A stretch of DNA of 64,000 bases from NCBI GenBank assembly GCA_022766385.1, contig JALEPJ010000056.1, forward strand, positions 62,001-126,000, given 5' to 3'. The DNA is from Rikenellaceae bacterium (GTDB lineage Bacteria > Bacteroidota > Bacteroidia > Bacteroidales > UBA932). Below the pieces are notes generated by a model. That model was not told the origin of the DNA and made no database searches. It saw only the letters and a program-made list of their open reading frames with translations. Each line of letters opens with the position of its first letter. Positions within the stretch are counted from its first letter, which is position 1. A program made the translations under genes and the position numbers. Positions 10,401 through 18,993 of the stretch are shown here, in pieces.

Positions 10401-10738
10401 TTGCCAACAAGGGAACCAAGACTCCACGTCCTAGCTTCTCTGACCCTAACGACAACGACCGTATGAGTTCACGTTACATCGAGGATGGTTCTTATCTCAG
10501 AATCAAGAACATCACCCTCGGATACAACGTACCGAAGAGTCTTCTTAACAGGATTAAGTTCGACAATCTCCGCGTATATGTGAACATTCAAAATCTCTAC
10601 ACCTTCACCAAGTATAGCGGATTCGACCCTGAAGTCGGTGCCAGCACCCAGGATTCAACCGGTCTCACCTATGGTGTGGACAACGGTCGTTATCCTTCAC
10701 CTACCACATACTCTTGTGGTCTTAACATAACATTCTAA
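7499..10738 (+). CDS. susC: SusC-like TonB-dependent outer-membrane oligosaccharide transporter
   Basis: The 1079-residue protein has a signal peptide ending at SAQ, a carboxypeptidase-regulatory-like domain at about 22-100 (TITGTVIDD...GASILEKGT), a TonB plug region (DEVVVVGYGTMKKSDLSG) and a long C-terminal beta-barrel ending in an aromatic residue (LNITF). SusC homologues import oligosaccharides across the outer membrane, powered by TonB, with the SusD lipoprotein as a lid. The frame extends upstream to 7391, but that part overlaps the esterase gene and has no signal peptide, so the ATG at 7499 was chosen. susD follows immediately, and the enzyme content of the operon says the cargo is manno- or glucomanno-oligosaccharide. 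Confidence 0.97.
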   Translation: MKSKFFSSLVALLIAVTMSAQVKTITGTVIDDSGLPVIGASILEKGTSNGAITDLDGRFSLSVGTGKTLEVSSIGYKTEVIVVDSRSVYDITLHEDTELLDEVVVVGYGTMKKSDLSGSSVSMKESDLKGSIITSLDQSLQGRAAGVASVQTSGAPGSSSSIRVRGQATINANAEPLYVIDGVIIQGGGSSGSDFGLGDALGNGRVSTISPLSTINPADIVSMEILKDASATAIYGAQGANGVVLITTKHGKSGDAKFSYDSMFAVSRQTTRLDMMNLREYAEYNNSLYEIGEITEKSAYYADPSLLGAGTNWQDEVFRTALQHQHQISAQGGSDKVQYYVSGSFMDQQGTVIGSNFSRYSVRTNLDAQLKEWFKLGLNVSYANTRDDLKLADGGEGIIFYSLTTLPDIPVYDVDGNYSSTSREGYTNPNPIAMAMLDETTLTRRKLTGNLYGEITPIKNLVYRAELGFDINASDSERYKPMVDLGGWSRPTNSMSYQKNSGLYWQLKNYLTYSNSFGKNSFSAMVGHEIWESSWNYLSGSSTGLSSDDVHNVSLGDSKSHSIGHGFGSEAMASVFTRWTYNYDDRYLLTYTFRYDGSSNFGPENRWAGFHSVAGSWRFSNEKFMEGAKDVLSNGKIRVGWGQTGNSNIGGFAWGAGISQMPSALGPGYRPSNIPNTAVHWEKQEQWNVGLDLGFLDNKFNVTIDAYQKISSDMLMGMQLPSYMGTQGNGSSALAAPKGNYGTIENKGLEITLDLHPVATKNFNWDSNFQISFNKNKLVALDGTSNAALVGYGQWSDVVSTTKIGEPLYGFYGYEVVGVYESLDDIMNSPRAEKYPSDGVFDRNTTVWVGDLKFKDVNGDNVINELDRTNIGSPLPKFTYGWTNSFRFKDFDLSIFVNGSYGNKVLNYNLLGQGYNGLVHMNSAWTNQHKSISDRAQLVPIDPDKSYPAIVNGKTVSYWYNDITNVTVANKGTKTPRPSFSDPNDNDRMSSRYIEDGSYLRIKNITLGYNVPKSLLNRIKFDNLRVYVNIQNLYTFTKYSGFDPEVGASTQDSTGLTYGVDNGRYPSPTTYSCGLNITF

Positions 10739-10756
10739 ACTATGGAGGGTTACAAC

Positions 10757-12553
10757 ATGAAAAGCATAATCAAAAGCATAATCATCGCAGGAACGGCTAT
10801 GGTAGCGTTATCCTGCCAGGATTTCTTGAACCGTCCTACAGAAGACAACTACAACACCTCAAACTTCTACAAGACAGACGAGCAGGTGGAACAGGGTGTC
10901 AACTATCTGTACAACTCTCCTTGGTATGATTTCCAGAGAGCTTTCATCAAGGTCGGAGAAGTAATGTCAGGCAATATGTACATGGGCGATTCTCCTTATC
11001 TTTCGCTAACGGCCAACGGTACTGACTCTGACCTTATGAATATGTCCTACTCGCTTTGGGCAGTCAATGGCCACGCAAACACCGTCATTGACAATATTCT
11101 CAGATCGGAAGGTCCATCTCAGGCAGCTAAGGACAAAGCGATAGGTGAGGCACTTACACTCAAGGCTCTTGCATACTTCTATATGGTCAGAACCTTCGGT
11201 GAAGTTCCTATTGTCCACAACAATACTGATTTGCTGAATTCAGGTGAGTACAACAGTATAAAGAAAGTTGAAAAGGCCGATGTATACGAATACATCATCA
11301 TGACTCTCGAGAAAGCGATGGAACTTCTTCCGAAGAATGCTTATATCGGAAAATACAACCGCATCGACTATTACGCAGCAGAAGGTCTTCTCGCAAAGGT
11401 TTATCTCACCAAGGCAGGTCTGAACGGCTCGCTTGACTCAAATGATCTGCAGGCTGCCGCAAAATATGCGAAGGATGTCATCGACAATTCAGGTCGTACA
11501 CTCACCCCTGTATACTCTGATGTATTCCGCCTCTCCCCTACAGTATTCAATGCTACAGGCGAGCCACTCATCAGCTGGCAGTGGACATCATCAGGTACCC
11601 AGTGGACACGCCAGAATTCTCTGGAGAGCGATCTTGCTTACGAAGGTTTCGGCGACAACGGAGACCTTTGGGGTGGATGGACAGGTCCTTCAGTTGACCT
11701 TCAGGAGGCTTTCGGAGTTAAGGCTACGGACGACCCTGCAAAACGTTATGGAGAGGCAGACTCTCGCCGTAAGGCCACTATGATGATGCCAGGAGACTTC
11801 TATCCATATTTCTGGACTGACAAGGGAGGATTCGATTGGATCAGATTTCTCTATGACGATAGCTATGCAAAGAAGGTAGGTCTTCAGTGCAGAACTGGAG
11901 TTGCCAATGTAAAGCATCTTTATGGTAATAACTACGACCACGCAAGCGCACTCGGCATTGCTGCTGACCGTATGGCTTACCAGCTTCCTACCCATATACT
12001 TCGTCTATCCGATGTATATCTCATTTATGCTGAGGCAGTCCTTGAGACCGATCCTGCTGATGCGCTCGAATATGTCAACAAAGTAAGAACTCGCGCTGGA
12101 GCGGCTCCTCTGAGCAGTGTTGACTACAAGGCTATCTGGAAAGAGCGCCGTCTTGAGCTTGCCGGAGAAGGCGACTACTGGTACGATTTCGTACGTCGTT
12201 CATACTATCAGATGGACGAGGTCATCGCTGAACTCAAAGCACAGAAACGTTCTACCTACAACGGTGATATCGACAAGGTTTATGAGACATATTTCACTGA
12301 CAAAACTTGGGATATAATCCTTCTTACCGAGCCTAACGGTGACGATCAGGTCAGCGGCTGGGTAGAAGGTGCCAAAGGTCAGGTATGGTATGGAAATAAT
12401 GGTGTGATTGGAAGTGACGATGCACCTAACATCACAGCTTCAAGCTTCACCCTTCCATTCCCTACCGAGGACGTTGTATTCAACGGAAACATGGCATCCG
12501 ATGCTCCTGCAGAGCACGTGGATGTACGTGAGGTTTACCAGTACAATTTTTAA
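10757..12553 (+). CDS. susD: SusD/RagB-like glycan-binding lipoprotein
   Basis: This is a 598-residue SusD-family protein: a lipoprotein signal (MKSIIKSIIIAG...ALSC), the conserved CQDFLNRPTEDN start of the mature chain, TPR-like helices (EALTLKALAYFYMVRTFGEVP; LRLSDVYLIYAEAVL) and the C-terminal WKERRLELAGEGDYWYDFVR block. It caps the SusC barrel on the cell surface and presents oligosaccharides. An in-frame ATG at 10,742 exists, but the sequence GGAGGG just after it is a good ribosome-binding site for the ATG at 10,757, which gives the lipoprotein signal at once. It sits 18 bp after susC and is followed by two TIG-type binding proteins. Confidence 0.97.
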   Translation: MKSIIKSIIIAGTAMVALSCQDFLNRPTEDNYNTSNFYKTDEQVEQGVNYLYNSPWYDFQRAFIKVGEVMSGNMYMGDSPYLSLTANGTDSDLMNMSYSLWAVNGHANTVIDNILRSEGPSQAAKDKAIGEALTLKALAYFYMVRTFGEVPIVHNNTDLLNSGEYNSIKKVEKADVYEYIIMTLEKAMELLPKNAYIGKYNRIDYYAAEGLLAKVYLTKAGLNGSLDSNDLQAAAKYAKDVIDNSGRTLTPVYSDVFRLSPTVFNATGEPLISWQWTSSGTQWTRQNSLESDLAYEGFGDNGDLWGGWTGPSVDLQEAFGVKATDDPAKRYGEADSRRKATMMMPGDFYPYFWTDKGGFDWIRFLYDDSYAKKVGLQCRTGVANVKHLYGNNYDHASALGIAADRMAYQLPTHILRLSDVYLIYAEAVLETDPADALEYVNKVRTRAGAAPLSSVDYKAIWKERRLELAGEGDYWYDFVRRSYYQMDEVIAELKAQKRSTYNGDIDKVYETYFTDKTWDIILLTEPNGDDQVSGWVEGAKGQVWYGNNGVIGSDDAPNITASSFTLPFPTEDVVFNGNMASDAPAEHVDVREVYQYNF

Positions 12554-12566
12554 TTGAAGACAGGAA

Positions 12567-13913
12567 ATGAAATCAATAAAGACAATAAGCTCAGTTCTGG
12601 GAGCTGCACTTCTTGCCTCATGCATCAGTTCATGTGACAAGCTGGACTACCCTGACCGCTTCAGGCAGTCAGAAGGTGTTCCCGTTGTTTACAGCGTGTC
12701 ATATTCTGCTACAGGCGTTTATATTGAGCAGGCTTTCATGGAGGAAATCGTTTGCATCCTCGGTGAGAACCTCCGCAGTGTACACAATGTTTGGTTCAAT
12801 GACCAGGAGGCCGTTCTGAACACAAGCTATATGACTGACAACACTCTCCTTGTTCAGATTCCTAAGACTATGCCTGTCGTGGAAACTGACAAGATTTACC
12901 TGATTACAGCGGCTCTAGATACAGTGAGCTATGACTTCCGTGTCCTCCCTCCTGCGCCAAGGGTGTCCTATATGGACTTCGAATATGCAGAGCCGGGAAC
13001 TGTCACTACCATCCGTGGTAACTTCTTCTACGAGAAAGAGGGCGGAGTTCCACTTACCATCGAATTCCCTAATGCTACAGTTACTGATATCAAGGAAATA
13101 GCTCTTGACCACGTAACTTTCACCGTTCCAACGGGAGCTCTCCCTGGAAAGGTAAAAGTCACAACAGCATCCGGTACATCAGCTTCAGACTTTATGTACA
13201 AGGATAACCGTGGTATGCTCATCGATTTCGACAACGGTCTCTACTCAATCAACAAGGGTTGGAAACCTAAGGAGCTCTCTACCGTTGGCGGTTTCTCAGG
13301 AAACTATGTGATACTCGGAGACGGAAGCGAGACCCTTGACGCAGACGGAAGCGATTGGAAAGAGTCGTTCCAGTGGCAATACTGGGCAGGCAACTGGGCA
13401 GATCCTGAGCCATTCGAGGGAATTGACGGACGCCGTTTGCTCGACATAGTCGATTTCAGCGACTACAGCTCTATGGTGCTCAAGTTCGAGGTCAACATTT
13501 CATCTGAAACCCCTTGGACCGGTACCCCTATGCAGATTATCTTCTCAAGTACAGCCGAGGTTTCAAACGGCGCTACAGGCGCAAAGGACATTTATGGCAA
13601 TACTCTCGCCGGCTGCAACAACCAATACTTCCACGATGATGGCGATTTCGCAGGCCTCAGCCTTCCTCGCTATCTTTGGGAGCCTTGGAAGACCAGCGGA
13701 AGCTATGACACCAACGGCGAATGGAGGACCATCACCTGTCCTATCTCTGAATTCACTAAGTACTGGGATGGCAGCAACGCATCAGGCAAGCTTACCCCTG
13801 AGTCATTCTCAAATCTTGAGATATTCATCTCCGGAGGTTCAAGCTCTTGCGGAACCGCAGGTTCTTCCCCTATCATCAAGATGGATAACTTCCGTGCTGT
13901 TCCTGTCAGATAA
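12567..13913 (+). CDS. Surface glycan-binding lipoprotein with two TIG-like domains (SGBP-B type)
   Basis: The 448-residue lipoprotein (signal ending near SCISSC) has two IPT/TIG-like Ig domains at about 40-125 and 128-210. A C-terminal domain follows from about 217 (MLIDFDNGLYSINKGW) that resembles the glycan-binding domain of SGBP-B proteins from xyloglucan and mannan loci. Aromatic-rich segments such as WQYWAGNWADPEPF are plausible sugar platforms. It carries no hydrolase motif. Its place directly after susCD is the usual position for a surface glycan-binding protein, and its likely role is to hold the polymer near the endo-mannanases. The C-terminal family call rests on overall pattern and is less secure than the TIG repeats. 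Confidence 0.85.
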   Translation: MKSIKTISSVLGAALLASCISSCDKLDYPDRFRQSEGVPVVYSVSYSATGVYIEQAFMEEIVCILGENLRSVHNVWFNDQEAVLNTSYMTDNTLLVQIPKTMPVVETDKIYLITAALDTVSYDFRVLPPAPRVSYMDFEYAEPGTVTTIRGNFFYEKEGGVPLTIEFPNATVTDIKEIALDHVTFTVPTGALPGKVKVTTASGTSASDFMYKDNRGMLIDFDNGLYSINKGWKPKELSTVGGFSGNYVILGDGSETLDADGSDWKESFQWQYWAGNWADPEPFEGIDGRRLLDIVDFSDYSSMVLKFEVNISSETPWTGTPMQIIFSSTAEVSNGATGAKDIYGNTLAGCNNQYFHDDGDFAGLSLPRYLWEPWKTSGSYDTNGEWRTITCPISEFTKYWDGSNASGKLTPESFSNLEIFISGGSSSCGTAGSSPIIKMDNFRAVPVR

Positions 13914-13929
13914 TTAATACGATAGCATT

Positions 13930-16242
13930 ATGAAAAGCATATTCAAACATACAGCAACAATTGGTGCGGTCTTACTCCTTCTGGGAATCACGTCCTGCAA
14001 GCAGGTTGAGATTGACACCGCCCAATATGCCGACGACGCAGTGACTCTGGCTTCATTCGGTCCGAATCCGGTGATGAGAGGAGCACAGCTCAGATTCTTC
14101 GGCAGCAACCTTGACAAAATTGCCAAGGTAAATGTACCCGGCGTTGAGCCTATCACTTCAATTGAGGTTGTCAAATCAGGAAAAATCAGCGAAATACGCA
14201 TTACACTTCCAGTAGAAGGACCTGAGGTAGGATATGTTACCCTCCTTTCCAAGGACGGGGACCAGTTCACAACCAAATCTATGCTCAACTATACCGAGCC
14301 AATCGTTTTCGAAGGCTTCGAAGTAGCTGCTCCTGCATTCCCTGGTGATGTTATCACACTCAAGGGAGACTATATGAATCTTGTCAAGAAAGTCTTATTC
14401 GAAGGTGGTGCTACTGTTGAGGTAGAGGAAGGAGCCACACGCCACGAGGCTAAGGTTATCATCCCTGCATCGGCAAAGAACGGAACCATAGTCCTTTCCG
14501 ATGACGGAGCAGTTGAGAACCTCTTCTATTCTGAGTTGCCGCTCGAGATGGGTGAGCCTACAGTGAAGAAGGCAGCCGATGCTGTCATCAAGGCAGGAAA
14601 GGCTGTGACTATCAGCGGAGCACACCTCGAAATGATTGAGAAGATAGTTGCAGGAGGCATAGAAGTGACTGATTTTGAGCTCTCTGAAGACAATTCATCC
14701 ATCACATTCATACTCCCTGACCAGTCCGCAAGCGGCAGCATCCTTGCCATCAGCTATGAAGGCAATGAGTACAATGCAGGAGACTTCGAGTCAACAGTTC
14801 CCGTTATCGATTCTGTAAATCCGCTGCCTGTTAAGGCTGGTGGTATACTCACCATTACAGGAAAAGATCTTGACCTCATCACCAGCATCGATTTCGAAGG
14901 TGCAGAAGATGCTATTTTCGCATATGAGAACGGTAAGATTTTAGTTTTAGTACCTGAAACTGCTACAGAAGGAAAGATCAGCCTCAAGCTCGCAAATGGC
15001 ACTTCAGTGGAATCTGAAATCACCCTCGTACACCCTGTAATCGAGGCAGTTTCTCCACTTGAAGTATATGCCGGCGACCCTACTCCTATTACTGTAAGCG
15101 GCAAGGATCTTGACCTCGTTGTATCGGCTGCTATGGGTGGCAAGGCTCTGAGCATTGAGAACAAGGGCGAAACTTCACTAGACCTCTATACCGACGCGAC
15201 TTCGGTAAGCGGCAAGGTTGAACTTACCCTCGCCAACGGTGAACTGCTAGTATCAGAAGAGGAAATCACAGTGAAGTATCACGCTCTCGTAGTCCTCACT
15301 TCACGTCCTTCAGCCCAGCACATAGGCCAGGAGGTAGTGCTCCTCGGCAGCAATCTGAACCTCGTTGAGTCTATCTTCATAGGCGACACCAAGGTCACCC
15401 AATACAGCATACGCAAGGATGACGAAATCAGATTCCTGATGCCTTGGTGCAAGACCGGCAGCTACGAGCTCAAGTTCCAGCTTTACAACGGCGATGTCGA
15501 GATTCAGGCTGAGCCTATAGGAGTACTCCTCGAGCAGACCATCAAGACCATCTGGGAAGGCGAATTCGCTGTAGGCGGATGGGCAGCAGGTTTCCAACCA
15601 CTTTCTTGGGGCGGCTACGATTGGAGCAGTGTAAAGAAGGGCACAACCCTTATGGTATACTACAGTATTGACCCTGCAGCCTCATACGCGCCTCAGCTGC
15701 GTTTCGGTAACGGCAGTTGGGCTTCAATGCCAAGTGTTAAGAGCCAGTTCACATCTGCTGACGGAGAGGGCAACATTCCTCTCGCCGAGGGAAGCAATTA
15801 CATTGCCCTCACCCTCGGAGCTGAAGACCTCGACCAGCTCGTCAACAATGGAGGCCTTGTTCTCTGCGGTGCTTGGTTCATCGTTGAAAAGGTACAGCTC
15901 ATTAACGACATCCCTCAGGAAAGAGTCCTCTTCGAAGGTGATGCAGAAGTAAACTGGAACAATGCTGTCACCATACCTGCAAGTGAAGTTGCTACTTGGG
16001 AAGTTGGTATGGAACTCGCTATCCACTACACCGTTACTCCTGCAGACTACCATATGATCAGAATTATCAACAATGACTGGTCATTCAACCCTGACGGCAA
16101 TAATGCTTACAACTGGAATGACTTGGTTGGAAACAGCGTTATCAAGAAGACAGTTGATGCTGAACTGCTTCAGAATCTTGGAGGTAAGGATATGAGCTTC
16201 ACTGGATTCGGCTGCAACATCAACCTTGTAACCATTCTTTAA
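13930..16242 (+). CDS. Large surface lipoprotein with six TIG-like repeats and a duplicated C-terminal binding-like domain
   Basis: The 770-residue lipoprotein (Cys23 after GITS) begins with about six Ig-like TIG repeats of 75-90 residues (roughly 30-535). Repeated cores are GAQLRFFGSNLDKI, GDVITLKGDYMNLV, GKAVTISGAHLEMI, GGILTITGKDLDLI, the same KDLDL core again, and GQEVVLLGSNLNLV. Two related domains follow, about 538-660 (IWEGEFAVGGWAAG) and 661-770 (LFEGDAEVNWNNAV). Each has a Trp-rich start, a Y/H-x-V/I-x-P segment and a closing LTL/FTGFG-like strand, so they look like a diverged tandem duplication, perhaps carbohydrate-binding. No catalytic motif is seen. The six repeats would form a long stalk projecting the paired C-terminal domains from the cell. 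It is the last gene before the internal terminator. Confidence 0.85.
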   Translation: MKSIFKHTATIGAVLLLLGITSCKQVEIDTAQYADDAVTLASFGPNPVMRGAQLRFFGSNLDKIAKVNVPGVEPITSIEVVKSGKISEIRITLPVEGPEVGYVTLLSKDGDQFTTKSMLNYTEPIVFEGFEVAAPAFPGDVITLKGDYMNLVKKVLFEGGATVEVEEGATRHEAKVIIPASAKNGTIVLSDDGAVENLFYSELPLEMGEPTVKKAADAVIKAGKAVTISGAHLEMIEKIVAGGIEVTDFELSEDNSSITFILPDQSASGSILAISYEGNEYNAGDFESTVPVIDSVNPLPVKAGGILTITGKDLDLITSIDFEGAEDAIFAYENGKILVLVPETATEGKISLKLANGTSVESEITLVHPVIEAVSPLEVYAGDPTPITVSGKDLDLVVSAAMGGKALSIENKGETSLDLYTDATSVSGKVELTLANGELLVSEEEITVKYHALVVLTSRPSAQHIGQEVVLLGSNLNLVESIFIGDTKVTQYSIRKDDEIRFLMPWCKTGSYELKFQLYNGDVEIQAEPIGVLLEQTIKTIWEGEFAVGGWAAGFQPLSWGGYDWSSVKKGTTLMVYYSIDPAASYAPQLRFGNGSWASMPSVKSQFTSADGEGNIPLAEGSNYIALTLGAEDLDQLVNNGGLVLCGAWFIVEKVQLINDIPQERVLFEGDAEVNWNNAVTIPASEVATWEVGMELAIHYTVTPADYHMIRIINNDWSFNPDGNNAYNWNDLVGNSVIKKTVDAELLQNLGGKDMSFTGFGCNINLVTIL

Positions 16243-16253
16243 GAATCAAACAC

Positions 16254-16285
16254 GGGCGGCGGCAGTATCGTCGCCGCCCTTTTAT
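16254..16285 (+). terminator. Intrinsic terminator inside the mannan operon
   Basis: GGGCGGCG at 16,254-16,261 pairs perfectly with CGCCGCCC at 16,272-16,279, and the stem can extend two more pairs inward. TTTTATTT follows. It lies 11 bp after the six-TIG gene and 11 bp before the GH5 gene. I see no TAnnTTTG promoter between it and the GH5 start, so the enzyme genes depend on read-through or on an unrecognised promoter. Confidence 0.8.
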
Positions 16286-16295
16286 TTAAAGATTA

Positions 16296-17906
16296 ATGAA
16301 AACTAATTTGTTTCTCATCGGCACAGCCGTACTCTTGCTGGCATGCTCCTGCAATGAAGTGAACAATACTGAGCCGGAGAAGGCGGAAGCGCCAAAGCTT
16401 ATATCATCCGAGCCTGCAGACGGAGCAAAAGGCATCGATTATGATAAGGAGCTGAAGATTACTTTCACATACGACCAGAACATTAAATGCCTTTATTCTG
16501 ACTTCGCTCAAATAAAGGTGAACAATGATGCGGAAGTCATTAAGGTGAACCCTTTCAATACAGATTTGGAAATCACCATAGGCTCTCTCAAGGGTTCAAG
16601 CGAATATGAAATCACCATACCTGACGGCATAGTAAAAGGCTTCAAGGAGAATCAGGAAGCAGCCGCAGGCTTCAAATATACTTTCACCACAAAGGATGCA
16701 CCTATAGTTGTGGACCCGGACGACGATGTACCCGAGCCCCAGGACAATGATGCTTGGAATAGAATGAATGAACTCGGTCTGGGTTGGAATCTCGGCAATC
16801 ATTTCGATGCCTTCTACAACGGCAGCTGGGCGGGAGACAAGTTCCTCTATCCGGACGAGACCTGCTGGGGCAACGGCAAGGTTACCGCCGCAACCTTCAC
16901 AAAACTCTACTTAGCCGGTTTCAGAACCGTCAGAATCCCTATTACTTGGCTCAAGATGATAGGAGAAGCCCCTGATTACAAGATAGATGAGACTTGGATG
17001 AACAGAATAGTCCAGGTAGTAGGCTGGGCACGCGATGCGGGACTGAATGTGCTTATCAACACGCATCACGATGAAGACCATTACATAGGAAACGAAGCAA
17101 TGGGTCACCGCTGGCTGAACATAATGGACGCTACGAAAAACGAAGAAGTCAACAAGGAAATCAAGGCAAAGATCAAGGGTGTCTGGACCAATATCGCGAA
17201 CACATTCAAAGATGAGGGAGACTACCTCATTTTCGAGGGCTTCAATGAAATCAATGACGGTAATTGGGGCAATAGCGCCAACAGTTCAGACCAGGCCAAA
17301 GTTCTGAATGAATGGAATCAGGTCTTCGTTGATGCAGTCCGCGCTACCGGCTCAAAGAATGCTGAAAGATGGCTTGGAGTCCCGACCTATTGCACCAGCA
17401 TCAACTTCATAGCTGATTTCGTTCTTCCTGAGGACCCTGCAGGACACTTGATGGTATCGGTTCACAGCTATGACCCTTACAATTATACAATTGCAGCAAA
17501 CCTGCCACAGAAGCTCTGGGGCCACACTTTCACGGGCAATGACGACGAGAAGCAGATCAGGTCGCTTATGGCTACCCTGCACTCCAACTTCGTTTCCAAG
17601 GGCATACCTGTTTATCTCGGAGAGTTCGGTTGCAGTATGCGCCAATACGATAGCAAGGAATGGAAGAGCTACAAGTACTATCTCGAGTATTTTGTAAAGG
17701 CTTCCAAATCCTATGGAGTCCCTTGCTTTATCTGGGACAATGGCAATAAGGGAGCCGGCTCGGAACACCACCCGTACATCGACCATGCTACAGGCTCATA
17801 CATAGAGCACTCAAAGGAACTTATAGATGTAATGGTGAAGGCTATGTATGACAACAGCAGCGAATACACACTCAAATCTCTCTATGACAATGCGCCACGC
17901 CCTTAG
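16296..17906 (+). CDS. GH5 endo-beta-1,4-glycanase lipoprotein (subfamily 4-like) with N-terminal Ig domain
   Basis: The 536-residue lipoprotein (LLLAC, Cys17) has an SbsA/Big_5-type Ig domain at about 32-132, an acidic Asp/Pro-rich linker (VDPDDDVPEPQDND) and a GH5 catalytic barrel from about 150. The barrel shows GWNLGNHFDAF, RIPITWL, NTHHDEDH, the acid/base Glu318 in FEGFNE, VSVHSYDPYNY and the nucleophile Glu443 in GEFG. These motifs fit GH5 subfamily 4, which includes cellulases, xyloglucanases, lichenases and enzymes active on glucomannan. Given GH26 and GH130 next door, cleavage of glucomannan at the cell surface is the best guess; xyloglucan is the alternative, as a GH31 is also in the locus. 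Its last bases overlap the GH26 start. Confidence 0.93.
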   Translation: MKTNLFLIGTAVLLLACSCNEVNNTEPEKAEAPKLISSEPADGAKGIDYDKELKITFTYDQNIKCLYSDFAQIKVNNDAEVIKVNPFNTDLEITIGSLKGSSEYEITIPDGIVKGFKENQEAAAGFKYTFTTKDAPIVVDPDDDVPEPQDNDAWNRMNELGLGWNLGNHFDAFYNGSWAGDKFLYPDETCWGNGKVTAATFTKLYLAGFRTVRIPITWLKMIGEAPDYKIDETWMNRIVQVVGWARDAGLNVLINTHHDEDHYIGNEAMGHRWLNIMDATKNEEVNKEIKAKIKGVWTNIANTFKDEGDYLIFEGFNEINDGNWGNSANSSDQAKVLNEWNQVFVDAVRATGSKNAERWLGVPTYCTSINFIADFVLPEDPAGHLMVSVHSYDPYNYTIAANLPQKLWGHTFTGNDDEKQIRSLMATLHSNFVSKGIPVYLGEFGCSMRQYDSKEWKSYKYYLEYFVKASKSYGVPCFIWDNGNKGAGSEHHPYIDHATGSYIEHSKELIDVMVKAMYDNSSEYTLKSLYDNAPRP

Positions 17907-18984
17907 AATATGCGCAGTGGCATTATGTCTTATCAGCACCTCCTGCGCCCAAGGCGTAAGTGACGAACACGGCAATAGCACGCTAAGGGCCCTGAAAGCT
18001 GCTGTCAGCGAGGGGCGATATATGTACGGGCATCAGGATGATCTTTGTTACGGCCATTTCTGGACTCACCCGGAAGACATCTTGAATGACAGAATCGAGG
18101 GCTCAGACGTTTTTTCCGTCTGCGGAGATTACCCTGCCGTAGTCGGCTTCGACCTTGGAGGCATTGAACTCGGCAAGGAGGAGAATCTGGACGGCGTCAA
18201 CTTCGACTATATGCGCAGGGCGGCAATGGAGCACATTGCCAGAGGCGGCATTGTCACTTTTTCCTGGCATGCACGCAATCCGTGGACCGGAGGTGATGCT
18301 TGGGACAACAGTTCCGATAAGGCTGTGGCTTCAATCATTGCCGGAGGCGGGAAAGAAAAAGAATTTGAGCTTTGGTTGGAGCGGCTTAGCGCTTTCCTTG
18401 GCAGCATCAGGAACCCTGACGGCACTCAGGCTGAGGTCATTTTCAGACCTTGGCACGAGCATATGGGAGGATGGTTCTGGTGGGGCATCGATACCTGCAG
18501 CGCAGATGAATACATTGCCCTTTGGAAAAAAACATATGCCTATATCAATGAGCTGAAAGGATTGACAGAAATCATCTGGGCATACTCTCCTAACAGCGAC
18601 GTTGACAAGGATGAGTATATGGTCAGATACCCCGGTGATGACATAGTCGATTTACTCGGCATCGACCATTACCAGTATTCGGACTTTGATACCTACATTA
18701 ATAGACTGAAGACCTGTCTGGGCTATATGAGCGAACTGGGAGAAGAGCACGAAAAAAACATAGTCATAAGTGAAACAGGTTATGAGGGTATCAAGGATGC
18801 AAAATGGTGGACCTCACTTAACGAGGGCATCAAGGACTACCCTATAGGCTATGTTCTGACCTGGCGCAATGCCTGGGACCAGCAGGGACATTTCTACGGT
18901 CCCTATCCCGGAGCTGATTGCGAAGAGGATTTCCGGAGTTTCTATTCACTGGACAACACATTGTTTCTTAAAGATATTAAATAG
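17884..18984 (+). CDS. GH26 endo-beta-1,4-mannanase
   Basis: The 366-residue GH26 enzyme carries an exported N-terminus (MRHALRICAVALCLISTSCAQG) that may be a lipoprotein or a cleaved signal peptide; the lipobox is imperfect. The acid/base is Glu192 in FRPWHEHMGGWFWWG and the nucleophile is Glu297 in ISETGYEG, both standard GH26 positions; GHQDD and SWHARNPW also fit. GH26 mannanases of this group release mannobiose from mannan. Start choice is between ATG at 17,884 and ATG at 17,890; both overlap the end of the GH5 gene (stop at 17,904-17,906), so the two are probably translationally coupled. The GH130 gene starts 9 bp downstream, as in the B. fragilis mannan cluster. Confidence 0.95.
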   Translation: MTMRHALRICAVALCLISTSCAQGVSDEHGNSTLRALKAAVSEGRYMYGHQDDLCYGHFWTHPEDILNDRIEGSDVFSVCGDYPAVVGFDLGGIELGKEENLDGVNFDYMRRAAMEHIARGGIVTFSWHARNPWTGGDAWDNSSDKAVASIIAGGGKEKEFELWLERLSAFLGSIRNPDGTQAEVIFRPWHEHMGGWFWWGIDTCSADEYIALWKKTYAYINELKGLTEIIWAYSPNSDVDKDEYMVRYPGDDIVDLLGIDHYQYSDFDTYINRLKTCLGYMSELGEEHEKNIVISETGYEGIKDAKWWTSLNEGIKDYPIGYVLTWRNAWDQQGHFYGPYPGADCEEDFRSFYSLDNTLFLKDIK

Positions 18985-18993
18985 ATTCTTGCT

